Shown here piece after piece: positions 40,141 through 51,080 of a stretch of DNA of 64,000 bases. Location: the NCBI GenBank assembly GCA_900239685.1, contig OENT01000471.1, positions 46,736 to 110,735 on the forward strand, given 5' to 3'. A model generated the notes under the pieces. It saw only the letters and a list, made by a program, of their open reading frames with translations, ran no database searches and was not told where the DNA came from. The stretch's first letter is position 1. Each line of letters starts with the position of its first letter. Source of the DNA: Rotaria macrura. Taxonomy: Eukaryota; Rotifera; Eurotatoria; Philodinida; Philodinidae. The translations under genes were made by a program, and so were the position numbers.

Positions 40141-42168
40141 GTATTTTTCATTGGGTATTGTTAAGAATATCGTCACTATTTTCTGTACAACGACTCACAA
40201 GTTCAGTGAACGGAAAGATGATTACAACACGGAAGCTTTTCAGGATTCCCCAAATGGACGTAGAGTACCGAAAACTTAACGACTGGTGTTCTATTAATAC
40301 GAAGGATTTGCTTTAATTGGTATTTATACCCCGTTAATTACTGTTATCTTACCTGTAGTATGTTTCGGAACTCCCGGAATCCTTGATAAGTTCCTGTAAT
40401 CCCGAAGCCATTCAGTCTGGTCCGTGATAATCCACTTATACCTTGAAAATTTATAATATAAGTTGTCAAAAATATATGATAATTGATCATTTTTGAATTA
40501 CTTGGTAATTCATTTGCGTCATGGAGTATCATAAATGAGTGGAGCAGAGGATTGTATATTTTGTTTCATTCATAAAACCATGATACTACTGATTTCTAAA
40601 ATGTGATTCCTCAGTTGATCGACGCTTTTAATACTCATTCTGTAAGAACTACTCAAATTACTGCATCCTTATTCTCAACTACCGATATTTTGAAGACGAA
40701 TATTTGTACATGCAGAACTTAGAAACAGCGTTACTTTAAGCACGCGAGCGTATACTCTAGGCGTGTAAAAATTTTGAGCAGGCTTCCTGCGTGTTTAAGA
40801 ACTTTCCTATCCCAAGTCTTTTCATTGGTATCTGTTATAAATCCAGGAAATGTATTTGAACCGAATAAAAACTAAGTAGGGAGTACCAAGATGATGAAGA
40901 AGGGAAGACACACACACATTCGAAAAGATACATTGGCATATATAGTTATAAGTGAGTCAAGGCTCCTGAGTCAAGCATCCCATGCTCATGATTCAATGAA
41001 TCCTGGCTCAAAAGAGTAAAAAAATATACCGAAGATGACGTATCATGGCTGAAGCTCATGGCAGTATCCTTAATTATTGACCACAGTGCTTGCTTCCAAC
41101 TTGCATAGAAATGTATTTGGCACTTCTGTTATATTTAGAGGCGATTAAAAGCAGAAAAATTTCAACTTAAAACTCGAATTCACCATTTTCGTCGAAAATG
41201 TGTCTTATGTTTGATTTTTATAATGAAAAATCAGACTTTTTGGAGGAAGCTATTTGATGATAAAATTTGCAATGCTCTTGTTTCATGAATTTGCGTTCCA
41301 TGAACAGTACTAACGTACTTGAGTATTTATGGTTTGTCACATTTTACAGCTGCTGAAATGCTTAGACAAGACTATTTTCTGCAGAGGTTACTATGTGTTT
41401 TAAAGTTCTTGTGGACAAGCACCCAAAACCATTTACACAAAATAGTTCTTATTTCTACATAATTCATGATATGGTTTCGGTTAGCCGAAACCAAAACACT
41501 TCAGATTTGACTTCATTTTTTTTGTGCGGGAAAGCAAACTTGATATGCAGGCTCGAGAATGTATCCTTCGAAAGATTTATGAATGATAAGGAAATTAAGG
41601 AACCCATATCTAGCCGATGACTCAAAAAAGAACTTGTATCTCATGCAGACAATTCTATGATTTCGAATTATTGCCAGATTAAATTGCTTTATTACTGTCT
41701 CTTATATCGCCATAAATAATTATCTTTAAATATGGATACATTTTGATCTCCAGTAGATATGCTCATTATTGTGTAATAATCGGGCACATTCAGAGATGAA
41801 ACGATCCCGGTTAATGGCGCAGTAGTTGGTAAGGCTTATAATAGTTGAATACTATTAACAACCAGTAAATTGGCAGGAATTGAACAAGTAAATGTCTGAA
41901 GTTGACGCCACTTTAGCTGGTTGGTCATTGAAACAGGATTCGATTTAATGCGATACCCAACCATTCACAGAAACACTAAAAATTAGGTCTTTTTCGAAAC
42001 TCTGATTTTTTAGCACCTACTGCCCCGATTACTAAATATTCCGTTTTCCTATAAGTTTCATCGTTCATGAATTTTATGACGAAGGACTAGAATTCATCCA
42101 AATACTAATCCATGTGTTATGTCAGAAGTGTTCCCCTTCTAACATAAGACGGAACGAATGATACACAC
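40141..42168. other. 2-kb stretch without a recognisable gene
   Basis: Only short unsupported ORFs (plus 40092-40316, plus 41393-41620). I see no exon chain or element ends. Confidence 0.45.
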
Positions 42169-42241
42169 TCCTTTCTAGTACAGTGGTTAATACGTCTGCC
42201 CGGAAAGCAGGAGGTGCATGGTTCGATTCCATGCGAGAGGA
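42169..42241 (+). tRNA. tRNA-like sequence, probably a pseudo-tRNA or SINE head
   Basis: It folds as a cloverleaf. The acceptor arms TCCTTTC and GAGAGGA pair over 7 bp with one G-U. The D-arm is GTAC-loop-ATAC, the anticodon stem TCTGC/GCAGG, and the T-arm CATGG-TTCGATT-CCATG. Both internal pol III boxes are present: A-box-like TAGTACAGTGG and B box GGTTCGATTCC. The anticodon loop CCGGAAA would give GGA, the serine anticodon. However, it has C instead of the invariant U33, it lacks the long variable arm of tRNA-Ser, and an extra C lies between T-stem and acceptor. A tRNA-derived repeat or dead copy is more likely than a working tRNA. Confidence 0.55.
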
Positions 42242-42508
42242 GGTTACTCTTTTGTTCCGTTCTGTAGTCATACCATCACGTTGCTGTCTCGGTGATATCA
42301 GATGAGAATGAGTAAGAGAATAAGAGAAATAAAGACATAACACCATGTACATGAAAATGCACAACTAAAGTATCTCAAAATGGAGTAATCGAAAATGTTT
42401 TTGTATGATGAAAGAAATGCTTACCGAAATAACTTTCTGCATCTATTTTCTAGTGATATATCAATATTAGATTAATATTAATCGAACGATTCTATCACAG
42501 ACTTAAAA
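42242..42508. promoter_or_regulatory. 5' flank of the TIR-NACHT gene
   Basis: About 270 nt between the tRNA-like sequence and the start codon. It must contain the promoter or 5' UTR, or lie in an upstream intron. No clear core promoter motif is visible. Confidence 0.3.
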
Positions 42509-45500
42509 ATGGCACTCAACACTGGAAAACACGTCATGCTTTCATATAATCACAAAAGTAAAAGTGTCGTAAAATTAGTTTATAACACTATGTTAGCAGA
42601 AAATATTCCAGTGTGGCTCGATGAAAAAGACATGGATGACAATATATATGCCAGGTACAAATCACAATACAGCAAATCATTTTAAAGTTTCATTGTATAT
42701 TTCAATAATTAGCATGGGAGAGGCGGTTGAAAATGCGTCGGTTGTCTGCTGTTTTATGACACCAGAATATCAGAACTCAAAAAATTGTCAGTTGGAATTG
42801 ATGCGTGCACAAGATCTTGGTAAGCGCATCATTGCATGTATGGTTGGTGATAAAAATGATAGAAAATGGAAACCCTCTGGCTGGCTTGGACTTATCATTG
42901 CTGGGCTCACATATTTAAACTTCAGAGATGATTCCGATTCAAACGTTCGATTGAAAGTAGGAGAATTAGTTAACAGAATAAAAGATCAATCTTCTGTTCC
43001 GGCTACTGAATCATTGCCGTCGCCAGCAAAGTTGTTGGAAGCTATAAGAGAAAAATATCTACGAGAAAATCAAATAAAACGTATGGTGAACGAGGACAAA
43101 AGTTTCCCCATCGAACAAAGTTACATTAATTTGGCTATAGTAGAAACAAAAGAGCAGCAAGAAAAAGAGAAAAAGTTAAAGGAACAAGATCGAACGATGA
43201 AGGAGCGAGAAAAACAAAAAGACTTTAATCTTAAAAAGCAGCATGGTGAGATTATCGGAACTTATGAAGAAATTTATGGTGCTAAGACCTCAATTGATGT
43301 CGAGAACATTTTTCAACGATGCGAAGGTCCAATAAAAAGAGTCCTAATACTTGGACGAGCTGGCATTGGAAAGTCAACATTTTGTCAATATGTTACCTAT
43401 CGATGGGCAAAAGATCAAATTTGGACCGACTACAAACTGGTAATTTTGATTTACTTGAGAAAATTGGCAGATATTGATAATCCACCAACAAGAAAAGGAG
43501 AAAAATATTCCCCAATTGATCTTGTGAAGCAAGAATATTTCCAAAATGACGATTTATCCACGGAACAGGTTAAAAGTTTTAAAGAATTGTGCGAAAAGGG
43601 TCAAGTTCTATGGATATTAGATGGTTATGATGAATTAGCCCAAAATATTCCAAAACAACTGGAAGGTGTTTTCAAACATATACGTGAGGAACAACATAAC
43701 ATTCTAACATCTCGTCCTTATGCCATTAAGTCAATATATGATGCGAAATTGGAAATAACAGGATTTACAAACGATAATATTGTCAAGTATGTTCAGCAAT
43801 TCTTCGATCAGATTACAAAGGAAACGAACGATGGTTCTTCCGAAAGTCAAAAGCTTCTGCGATTGTTAAAAAATAATTCTAGCATTTGGGGTGTTGCCCA
43901 TATCCCCGTGAATTTAGAATTGATATGTAGTGTTTGGAGTAATAATGATTGGACAGATACGACAGTATTGACAATCACAGTATTATATGATAATATAACA
44001 GAATGGCAATGTCGGCGCTATTTAACAAAACAAAATATAGATCATGAAGATATGGAAAATGAAGTTGTTTATAAACAATGTGAAACGGAGCTCCAATTTT
44101 TAGAAGCCTTGGCTTTCAACGCAATGGAATGTAACAAAATTATATTACCACCAGATATTCTTAAAAACACAAAAGAATATCTTAATGGCTCCGAAATTCC
44201 CATAGCTCAAATATTGAAAATGGGCATTCTTAAATCATACGATGATAAGGGTACTGGAACACACAACCAAACAGAAAAACATCATTATTTTGTTCATTTG
44301 AGCTTTCAAGAATACTTTGCCGCACGTTACCTACTCAGAATGCTGAAGGGCACCGATAGGAAGAAAGCAATCGATTTTATCAACAATAACAAATACAACC
44401 AACGTTTTCACTTTGTCTTTGTTTTTGCATCAGGTCTTCTCGCACAGTCCCATTATAAGTCATGCATCGAGCCATTTTGGTCAACTGTTCAAGGCGAGCC
44501 GCTAGATCTCGTCGGAATAAAGCACATAAAACTCGTAATAGCATGTACTGATGAATTCATCAGCAAAAACGTGTTTCCCCAACGAAACCGATTACTAAAA
44601 TCAATAACGCAATGGTTAAAATACTGCGTCTTTCACAATGCTGATGCACTTCGAACCCAACTCCAAGAAGCGCTTCAACAAGCGAACGTCTTACCAAATA
44701 CCACGGTCATACAAAACACGTTACTACTACTACTCGACAAGAGCAATTACAACCAGAAAAGGACGATCTACGGGTTCATCGTGCACCTAAACATAACCGA
44801 ACCCACCCAAAAACTAAAACAACAAATACTTGATGCAACTCTCGACACTGATTCAAATATCCGATACTTCGCGTGCCACATATTGGGAAACTTTGGTGAA
44901 ACAGCAGTAAAAGCTGAGGTGATCGCTGCTTTGCTGAATGCAGCACGCGATGAATATCCAGATGTCGGAGCAGCGGCGTGGGACGCATTGGGAGAATTGA
45001 GTGAAAAAGCAGCAACGGAGGAAGTGATTGCTGCTTTCCTAAATCTAGCGCGCGACAAAGATGAACACGTCCGATGTGCGACGTGCTTCGCATTCAGGAA
45101 ATTGGGTGAAAAAGGAGCAACTATTGAGGCGATTGCTGCTTTGTTGTCTTTAGCACGCGATGAAGATTCCGTTGTTCGAGAAGCGACCTGGTACGCATTG
45201 GGAGAATTGGGTGGGAAAGCAGCAACACATGAGGTGATCGCTGCTTTTCTGAATGCAGTCCGCGATGAAGATTCCAATGTCCGAGAAGCGGCGTGTTACG
45301 CAGTGGGAGCATTGGGTGAAAAAGGAGCAAAAAATGAAGTAATTGATGCTTTGCTGAAGGTAGCACGCGATGAATGTTTCGATGTCCAACAAGTGGCGTG
45401 TGACGCTTTTCGAGCATTGGGCGAAAAAGGAGTATTAAATGAGGTGATTACTGCTTTGCTGAATGTTGTACGCGAAGAAGATTCCGATTTCGGAAAAGTG

Positions 45501-46505
45501 GCGTGCTACGCATTGGGAGAATTGGGTGGGAGAGCAGCAAGAAATGAAGTGATCGCTGCTTTATTGTCTGTAGTACGCGATGGAGATTCCGTTGTCCGAC
45601 GAAAGGCGTGTGACGCATTCGGAAAATTGGGTGAAAAGGGAGCCACAAATGAGGTGATCGCTGCTTTGCTGAATGCAGCACGCGATGCTGATTCCGATGT
45701 CCGACGGGATGCCTGGTACGCATTGGAAGAATTGGGTGGGAAAGCAGCAACAGATGAGGTGATCGCTGCTTTGTTGAATGGAACACGCGATGAAAATTCA
45801 GATGTCCGAAAAGCGGCGTGTGGTGCATTGGAAAAGTTGGGTGAGAAAGCAGCAACAAGTGAGGTGATCCCTGCTTTGCTGAATGCAGCACGCAATGAAG
45901 ATGCCAATGTCCGAGAAGCGGCGTGTTACGCATTGGGAGAATTGGGTGGAAAAGGTGCAACAAATGAAGTGATCGCTGCTTTGCTGAATGCAGCACGCGA
46001 TGAAGATTTGTTTGTGCGACGAAAGGCGTGTTATGCATTTGGAAAATTGGGTGAGAAAGCAGCAACAAATGAGGTCATCGGTTTTCTTGTGAACCTTATT
46101 GGTACGATGGATGATTTCAGAAAAGAGTTATGCGACGCTTTGGTTCGAGTGATGTGTTCGTATGATGGAACGAAACAGCTCAATTCCGGAACCGTTGAGG
46201 CATTAGATAAAGTCCTTCGGAGATCACCAGAGATCGACTTGGCACCTATGTCTGCAGAACATATGATCGGTGTGTTTTTGAATAGTGGGAATGTTAGTTG
46301 GCTACCGTTGGTTGCATATGTTGCATTATTGCAAGGGATCGCTGTAACTATTGGTGAAAGTAGCATTATGGTTTATGGCACGAAGGGATTTGTGAAGTTG
46401 GATGTATGCCGTCCGCAATCGTTGGTTCGCTTAGCTGAGGCGTTTAGAAATCAAAAGATAGAAATCGAATGGGATTTAGGATTTGTGGAAGAAACTGGTA
46501 CGTGA
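42509..46505 (+). CDS. TIR-NACHT-HEAT-repeat receptor (NLR/STAND-type)
   Basis: It has the layout of a signal-transducing NTPase receptor: an effector TIR, an oligomerising NACHT ATPase and a repeat sensor. Exons 42509-42654 and 42713-46505 join in phase (1312 codons). The TIR domain (about 8-140) starts HVMLSYNHKSKS and contains VWLDEKDM and SKNCQLELMRA, where the Glu fits the catalytic Glu of NADase TIRs. A charged coiled coil follows (about 200-240). NACHT shows Walker A GRAGIGKST (263-271), Walker B LWILDGYDE (about 348-356), the sensor LTSRPYA and HLSFQEYFAARYLL (about 530). From 785 come eleven exact 35-residue HEAT repeats (EVIAALLNAARDEDSNVREA-like) and flanking diverged units, then a C-terminal domain of about 140 residues I do not recognise. 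No signal peptide or membrane helix is seen, so it should be cytosolic. It is intact, with one 58-nt intron and more GC than its neighbours. NADase activity and immune function are inferred. Confidence 0.93.
44916..46070 (+). repeat. Eleven tandem 105-bp HEAT-coding repeats
   Basis: From GAGGTG at 44916 to GAGGTC at 46071 the distance is exactly 11 x 105 bp. Each unit begins GARGYGATYGCTGCTTT, passes CGCGATGAAGATTC and ends GGGTGAAAAAGGAGCAAC. Variation concentrates at the solvent-facing positions after GATGAAGAT and around the RRKA/REAA residues. The high identity explains the many false antisense ORFs here and makes unit gain or loss likely. Confidence 0.95.
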
Positions 46506-47859
46506 ACTGCGCATGTATAGGCAGTATAGGAAAGGCTGCCGTACTATCGCTGAAATGCATTGGTTTTATTATGCTTTGGTAGTGCGAACGATTGCAGAGG
46601 GGTATATTCCTGTTTCCGTGTTCGCCACGAACCTGTAGAAAAATTACCCACATATTCATCTAGTTGTTGAAATGGACGATCACTTTTCCTTCAGCTGTCA
46701 TTTCTTTGTTAGCTAATAGAGAACTAATAGATGAAAGAAAAGAGATCGTCTTTAGCAACAAGTCGATAAATATGTGGCAAAGTTTTATACATGTTGGTGA
46801 CCAACAAGCGAATTGGGAGTATCCATCATTGCGGCTTATTATTTGTCTCTGCTGTTTTTTTTATTTTGACTTGTTGACATCAACTAATAAACCAGAAGCG
46901 TTTTATGGTGTTTGTGACTGAAAAGTCAGCGTATTTAGAATACGAGATTGTATGAGACGGTTTCTTGTCCAAATGGCTATGTTACTACGTTGGCGGTAAG
47001 TGTGCGATTAGTTTTATATCGCTGTACCACAATAATGATTGTTTCTTTCCTGGTGGGACAGGGTGTGGTTAGTGTATCAAGTATACAATGATCCATATTT
47101 CGACCCTGCTAAAGAGTGTATGCTGGTGCAGGTACGAGTGGAGCGAAAATCCACACTTAAGCATCTATCCTCAAACCCTTCGCTGGTTTTGCATGGGTAT
47201 TTTCTTTCTTTTCCTCGCTGCACGTTTGACATACACATTTATTTCAGCAGAAATTTTATATTTGTCTTCGACTGGTACAACGCTGTCTTCTTGCCTCAAC
47301 TCATATCGATACACTATGACTAAGGCAGATTCATTAGAAATATACGTTAAGCACTACATTCAAAGACGACTAAAATCTATGCAGACAAAGTACCCTGTTC
47401 GTTCATTCTTCTGTTAGGATATTGTTATTTGGGATGCAATTCCATAACAGCAAGAAAGATTATCCTAGCCAGTTTTGTGAAACGCGACCTCAAAGGAATG
47501 TTGAAGTGTTTAGGGTAGAAATTTTGAATCCTCTCCCCTACTCCACAGGCCGTTGCAGACAGCCTTCGGAGAGCACCACACACTGTTTCAGACGTCTGCA
47601 AGGGGCTATCACACGTGATATATAACCAGGATCAAATTAAAATATAGATGAAATCTTCTCTTGTTGAAGCGCTATGCTGTAAAGTATATAATGTTTACTA
47701 AATAAGTACGAGTCCATGCAGGGTGTGGCTGTGGCTGTGACGGCTGCGTTTACGTGTCTGTGTCCGGGTGCGGTTGCTGTTCTGCTTTCAGCTCTTGATA
47801 TTCGTGCAGTTCCCACAGAAAAACAATTTTAAAAAAAACACGCTAGTTAGTGGTATTCG
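46506..47859. other. Non-coding stretch after the TIR-NACHT gene
   Basis: It includes the receptor's 3' UTR. Short ORFs (46664-46921, 47039-47323, 47088-47417) overlap in two frames and show no family motif. A GTGTGGCTGTGGCTGTG patch lies at about 47719-47735. Confidence 0.45.
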
Positions 47860-49130
47860 AAACCGTAGTTTGGGCGTTTATGAAGAAACGCATTGATGGT
47901 CTGAGTACCATTACTTTTAAAAACCGCCCAGAACCGTGGTTCTGAATACCGCCGTTTTGAGTGGTTTCGAGGAGCGCATTGATGGTCTGACTACCGTTAT
48001 ATTCACAAACCTCTCAAAACTGCGGGTTTTGAATACAGTTACCCATCGCAGTTTTCCCAGACGTGCTAGAGTAAACCGACTGCGGTACACCGAGAATAAC
48101 CTATAACCTGAAGGTTTCAGGTATGATACCCTTCTTGGGGTAGTGGAGTGAACTCTTTCGGGCTCCATTTCCACATAGTATCTTTGTAGAATACGATGAA
48201 TTATCTGTGTAATAATCAAAAAATCTAGCAGAGCAAGTGAGGCGAGGCATCTTCATTGTCCTTAAACATTACATTTCACTTCGATATGCTCAGTGGTTTC
48301 TGAAAGTAGCAGGGCGGTTTCTGAAATCGAGGTCCGCGAATTGCTGAACGCTGTTTTTCAAGCAGACGTAATCTAGTGGCGTAGCTCATTACGGTGTGAA
48401 TACATGAAAGCATGGTTTCTAAAACGTTACTAACTAAGTTATAGAACACCGCAACTTCGCCACACAATATCTTGGTCCTTCTAGTTATACCATTTCTGGC
48501 AGACAGAGCCTTAATCAACTTTATTTTTAAATTTTCGTTACTTGCTTTGAAAACAAAATGAGTCCTCTACCGTGTGAATTCTCTTGAAACAGTATGCATT
48601 AACAATGAGTCACTGTGATTGTTTATCGAACAAGTAATACGGTATTATTAGGATTCCACTTATATCTCTCCTCGGCAAAAGCAGATTGAAAAATAAATGA
48701 TAGCTCACGCATATTTTTCCGTCAGTTTTATAAATTTCCACCACATAAATTTCCATACGGATTGAAATTTTTCTACTGTGGTAGATCAAATGTCCTCTGG
48801 TATTTTAGGTTAAAATGAAAATGGCAATGAATCTATGTATTTCCAATTAGCAGAGTTCTTTTTATACAGAATCAAAAGACACTGCGGTTCCGATGCAACA
48901 GACAGTGATTTCTAAAACTGGTTATAACCGCTTCAATGAAAACCATCATTATAAATCTAGACATCGTGGTTCATCAAGCGATATTAACCGCTATATTTGA
49001 AAACGCGGTTAAGGGTGTACATACCACGGTTTCTTGTGAACGAGGTGCAAAATACAACTGTGAACCACGGTTTATAGAGGCTATCGAATCGACGCCGCCT
49101 TGCTCTATGATGAAAGCGCAGTTTTCGTAA
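47860..49130. repeat. Zone of degenerate AACCGCGGTT-type palindromes
   Basis: About 1.27 kb in which AAACCGYGGTTT-like motifs or half-sites recur in two clusters, at about 47862-48090 and 48880-49130. Examples are AAACCGTAGTTT, AACCGTGGTT, ACCGCCGTTTT, TAACCGCTT, ACGCGGTTAA, CCACGGTTTC and GAACCACGGTTT. The phrase GCATTGATGGTCTGA occurs twice, 80 nt apart (47891 and 47971). There is no coding potential. It may be a decayed non-autonomous transposon with internal binding-site repeats. Confidence 0.5.
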
Positions 49131-49439
49131 AAACTTGTTTCCATGGATAGACGTCTACTTAAGTGCAGTATACTTGGTTGTCTTACGTGGGTATCTCGTT
49201 TTTCTTAATATCCTCCAAGGAATGTCTCTATGCTAGTCACCCTTGTGTCCATACTATTCAAGAAGCATAATTCTTCTTGATTTGTTACTGTTATTTGCTA
49301 AATCAAAAGCTATGTTGCCAACTAATGTAAAATCAATCATTATCATAAATAAAAAGTAAAAGTAAAATAAGTTCTAATCAACTAAATATTTACGGTCATA
49401 AATTCAAATTACGTTTAATAAACTTACTACAATAATCAT
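49131..49439. other. Short non-coding stretch
   Basis: AT-rich with nothing supported. The last part, read on the minus strand, may continue the broken gene described next. Confidence 0.4.
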
Positions 49440-49782
49440 TGAGCAAAGTTTCTGATTTGATTAAAACATTTAAGTCTTTGAAACATATTCTTGGTATTTG
49501 TAAAACATGTAGAAAGAATATACATGCTGTGTTTTATCATTAGATTTTGATAATAAAAATGGAACTATTGATTGTATTTTTTTTCTATTCATTCCAATTT
49601 TATGATATTCAAATCGCGAATGTAAATTGACAATTAATTCAATTACACTCAATGTACACCAGGCACAAAAATCGAGAATTTTTCTTTTATATCTGCATGG
49701 TCGACACATACTGAATAACTTCATCATGTTTAATTACATTTAAATGAATGTCGTTCAATGGTAAATGGTTCGATTTTGATCC

Positions 49783-50790
49783 ATATATATGTTGGAGGGG
49801 AAATTAAAATCTAGGGGAATTTTAAATTCCCCTAGGGCAAATTAAAATCTTTCTGTTTCCTATGCATTTCATATACAAAATCGTAGATTTTAATTTCCCC
49901 TAGGGCAAATTAAAATCCTTTCCTTTCCTGTCGATTTCATATGAAGATTCGAATATTTTAATTTCACCTAGGGCAAACTAAAATTTTAGTTTCCCCTATA
50001 GGGGAATTTTAAATTCCCCTAAACATCATTAAATACACAATTCTTTTTTTCTTGTTTCTTCTGATGAAAATACCTGTTGTATCTATCAAAATAACATAAC
50101 CTTTCAAAATGATTTAATCTTTCAAAAACATGTGATCATAAAAGAAAAATAGAAATAACTTGTTATAAAACAACAAATCAGATATTAGCAACTATGAAAT
50201 TCATAAAATATTTTCACATGCATGTTTCTTTTTCGGATGACATTTTGTACAACATTTAACCCTTTTTGCTTTACATGGACACGATTTTGTGGCACACGTG
50301 TGTCTTTTGTAGACCTAGAATGTCGATTACTTTCTATTTTCACGACATTTCTCTCCCCTCAGCATTAGAAAGCACGATGTCACATCACTGTTTATTACAA
50401 ATTCATCGGAAGAAACAAGAAAAAAAGAATTGTGTATTTAATGATGTTTAGGGGAATTTAAAATTCCCCTATAGGGGAAACTAAAATTTTAGTTTGCCCT
50501 AGGTGAAATTAAAATATTCGAATCTTCATATGAAATCGACAGGAAAGGAAAGGATTTTAATTTGCCCTAGGGGAAATTAAAATCTACGATTTTGTATATG
50601 AAATACATAGGAAACAGAAAGATTTTAATTTGCCCTAGGGGAAATTAAAATCCTCGGTTTTGTATATGAAATATATGGAAAAGAGAAAGATTTTAATTTA
50701 CCCTAGGGCAAATTAAAATTTTAATTTCCCCTAGGGGAATTTTAAATTCCCCTAGATTTTAATTTCCCCTCCAACATATATATTAGGTGT
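49783..50790. mobile_element. Foldback element made of nested palindromes joined at TA
   Basis: The ends ATATATATGTTGGAGGGG and its complement lie at about 49783 and 50790. The left arm (about 49783-50068) and right arm (about 50402-50790) are inverted copies down to TTCTTTTTTTCTTGTTTCTT. The right arm carries one extra unit. Each arm is a chain of small palindromic units with ends GGGGAAATTAAAAT or GGGCAAATTAAAAT and their complements. The units are 23-76 nt long, and each is separated from the next by TA (giving CCCTAGGG or CCCCTATAGGGG). The central 330 nt holds a Cys-rich coding-like block. The structure fits repeated TA-targeted insertion or amplification of tiny MITEs inside a larger foldback transposon. 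Confidence 0.85.
50187..50312 (-). other. Cys-rich coding-like exon inside the foldback element
   Basis: On the minus strand, after the acceptor CATTCTAG, an open block reads VYKRHTCATKSCPCKAKRVK, then CCTKCHPKKKHACENIL and stop. The pattern C-x5-C-x-C-x6-CC-x2-C-x-H-x6-C resembles small zinc-binding tails found in some transposon proteins. No upstream partner exon remains in the element. Confidence 0.4.
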
Positions 50791-51080
50791 AAAACGTAAC
50801 CTTTGAAAACTTATAATATTCAAAAACTAACTTCGTAAGTTGTTGTAAAGGAACTGAATCATCGGATGCTTCAAAATAATGTTGTATACTTAATTGATTA
50901 ACATTTGGAAAATAATGCACAAAGTTATCTCTGATTTCTTTACTATGAATATAATGCTTAACAAAAATGATAATTTTCTTTTTGTATTTTTGAACAATTT
51001 AGTTCGTTTGATTTTCAGTAATACACATAGTTCCTTTCGTCTAGAATGAAATAAAAACTGTATTATTCGCAATGATATCT

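Larger units (their letters stand above)
49395..51080 (-). pseudogene. Broken minus-strand gene of unknown family, split by the foldback element
   Basis: Two protein-like segments flank the palindromic element. The upstream one (about 51035-50835) reads IVQKYKKKIIIFVKHYIHSK, then FPNVNQLSIQHYFEASDD and VPLQQLTK, and follows an in-frame TAA. The downstream one (49727-49470) reads CRPCRYKRKILDFCAWCTLS and HSRFEYHKIGMNRKKIQSI. It appears to continue in another frame as ICFKDLNVLIKSETLLNDYC to about 49400. The in-frame stop and frame change suggest a dead copy interrupted by the element at 49783-50790. I do not recognise the family, and a real gene with unusual splicing is not excluded. Confidence 0.4.

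Noticed and set aside
42169-42241. Functional tRNA-Ser(GGA)
   Set aside because: C at position 33, no long variable arm and one extra base near the acceptor. Kept only as a tRNA-like feature.
44768-46068. Long antisense ORFs (up to 206 codons) opposite the HEAT repeats
   Set aside because: They are frame shadows of a 105-bp periodic coding repeat and share its periodicity. The sense strand carries all domain signatures.
49783-50790. CRISPR-like array, because of regular palindromic units
   Set aside because: Units are themselves palindromes joined at TA, with no unique spacers, and arms are inverted, not direct. The genome is eukaryotic.
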